Source of the DNA: Pseudonocardiaceae bacterium
GTDB taxonomy: Bacteria; Actinomycetota; Actinomycetes; Mycobacteriales; Pseudonocardiaceae
Assembly: GCA_025937115.1 (NCBI GenBank)
Contig: JAICSB010000170.1
Location: 1-6,899 of the forward strand
Length of the DNA stretch: 6,899 nt
Reading direction: 5' to 3'
Within the stretch, counting starts at the first letter, position 1. Every line of letters begins with the position of its first letter. Position numbers and translations under genes: made by a program. Shown here in pieces: positions 6,037 to 6,899 of the stretch. The notes under the pieces are model-generated. The model worked only from the letters and a program-made list of their open reading frames with translations, searched no databases and was not told where the DNA came from.

Positions 6037-6899
6037 GTGCCGTTGCCTGCCACCAGCACCCATGTCAGCTACCCAGCCGGAGCCACCGAGGGCATCGGCA
6101 CAGTGCTTACAGCGCTGCCGCACCCCGCCGCCGACGGCGGGTGGCTGGTCATTGCCGACCACACGCCGTTTCACCCACTCGATCACACCTGGCCCGACCA
6201 GCCGTCCGACACCGGCGAGATGGTCGTCGCAGGCCATCGTCTGACGGTGGTCAACTGCTTGACCGGAGCGGTTCGCGACGGGGACGACAAGCTGTACATC
6301 GCCGGGGAGATACCGACCCAGCGCGGCGACGCCGAGTGGCGATGGCTGGTTCTGCACGCCGTCGCGACCGATGTCGATCCGTCATGTCTGATCGGCCAAC
6401 CGGTGGAGTTGCGCGTGGACGTCGCGCGCCGGCGAAGTCTGTCGGCCGGGCACACCGGTTGCCACCTCATGGCCCTCGCCCTCAACGAAGCCCTGGCTGC
6501 TCGCTGGCGCAAGCCGGTCCGAGCCGACGGCCTGGGGCGTCCCGACTTCGATGCGCTGGCGATCGTCTCGTCGCGGATCCGTCCGAACGACAGCACCGAC
6601 ACTTATCGGGTAGGCAAGTCGCTGCGCAAGAAGGGATTCACCAGCAACGGGCTCGCCGAGCGACTGCCCGCCATCCAGCGTCAGGTCAACGATCGGCTCG
6701 CGGCGTGGATCGCCAGCGACGCGACCGTTCGGCTGGGGGTGCCTGGACCGGAAGTGACGGCACCTCGGACCTGGAGCTGTGCGCTCGCCGAAGGCACACC
6801 GACGATCCCCTGTGGGGGCACCCACCTCGATCGGCTCGGCCTGCTGGCGCGCCTCACCGTCGACGTCACTTTCGACGGCGAAGCTGTACTCGTCGTCGA
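6037..6899 (+). CDS. AlaX-like aminoacyl-tRNA editing protein (tRNA_SAD family), runs off right edge
   Basis: At least 287 codons are open to the end of the window. Two zinc-binding pairs of the AlaX/AlaRS/ThrRS editing fold are present: H139-x-x-x-H143 (SAGHTGCHLMALAL) and C259-x-x-x-H263 (PCGGTHLDRLG). An N-terminal DQPSDTG at residues 54-60 corresponds to the GGQPSDTG-type motif of AlaX beta-barrel domains. No aminoacylation domain precedes them, so this is a free-standing trans-editing-type deacylase, which would hydrolyse wrongly charged aminoacyl-tRNA (Ser or Gly on tRNA-Ala in characterised members). The GTG start is chosen because GGAG (6027-6030) lies 6 nt upstream and the frame has no other start back to the in-frame M20 stop at 5983-5985. 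The gene follows M20 after 51 bp with no hairpin, so it is probably in the same operon as the amino-acid regulator. Here it may protect the cell from charging of a modified amino acid; housekeeping editing is the alternative. Confidence 0.88.
   Translation, partial: MPLPATSTHVSYPAGATEGIGTVLTALPHPAADGGWLVIADHTPFHPLDHTWPDQPSDTGEMVVAGHRLTVVNCLTGAVRDGDDKLYIAGEIPTQRGDAEWRWLVLHAVATDVDPSCLIGQPVELRVDVARRRSLSAGHTGCHLMALALNEALAARWRKPVRADGLGRPDFDALAIVSSRIRPNDSTDTYRVGKSLRKKGFTSNGLAERLPAIQRQVNDRLAAWIASDATVRLGVPGPEVTAPRTWSCALAEGTPTIPCGGTHLDRLGLLARLTVDVTFDGEAVLVV

Overview
The window is high-GC DNA (roughly two thirds G+C by eye) with Shine-Dalgarno-led, tightly packed genes, a GTG start, few TTA codons and a long duplicated Lrp/AsnC regulator. 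All of this points to an actinomycete (Streptomyces/Micromonospora type); the exact taxon cannot be read from the sequence. No rRNA, tRNA, CRISPR array, insertion sequence or clear terminator was seen.

Layout: two gene sets diverge from one AT-rich intergenic region (3557-3670). Leftward (minus strand) run an MHS-type major facilitator transporter (3556-2210), a 588-residue fusion of a glutamine-amidotransferase-like (GldG/IFT52-like) domain with a clavaminate-synthase/VioC/AsnO-like Fe(II)/2-oxoglutarate oxygenase (2134-368), and the first 106 codons of an ATP-grasp carboxylate-amine ligase (318 to beyond the left edge). Rightward (plus strand) run a double-module Lrp/AsnC regulator (3671-4675), an M20 metallopeptidase/amidohydrolase (4672-5985, overlapping the regulator by 4 nt) and an AlaX-like aminoacyl-tRNA editing protein (6037 to beyond the right edge). 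The last gene starts at GTG and has no upstream in-frame ATG.

Taken together this looks like part of an uncharacterised biosynthetic or processing locus for a modified amino acid or small peptide. The oxygenase would hydroxylate a free amino acid, the ATP-grasp enzyme would form an amide or peptide bond, the M20 enzyme would cleave an amide (deprotection, maturation, detoxification or turnover), the transporter would move product or precursor, and the AlaX-like protein could clear tRNAs mischarged with the unusual amino acid. The regulator probably senses an amino acid and acts on the intergenic region, where a 14-bp AT palindrome overlaps candidate promoters for both directions. The individual family assignments are well supported by motifs; the pathway as a whole is inference, and both ends of the locus lie outside the window.
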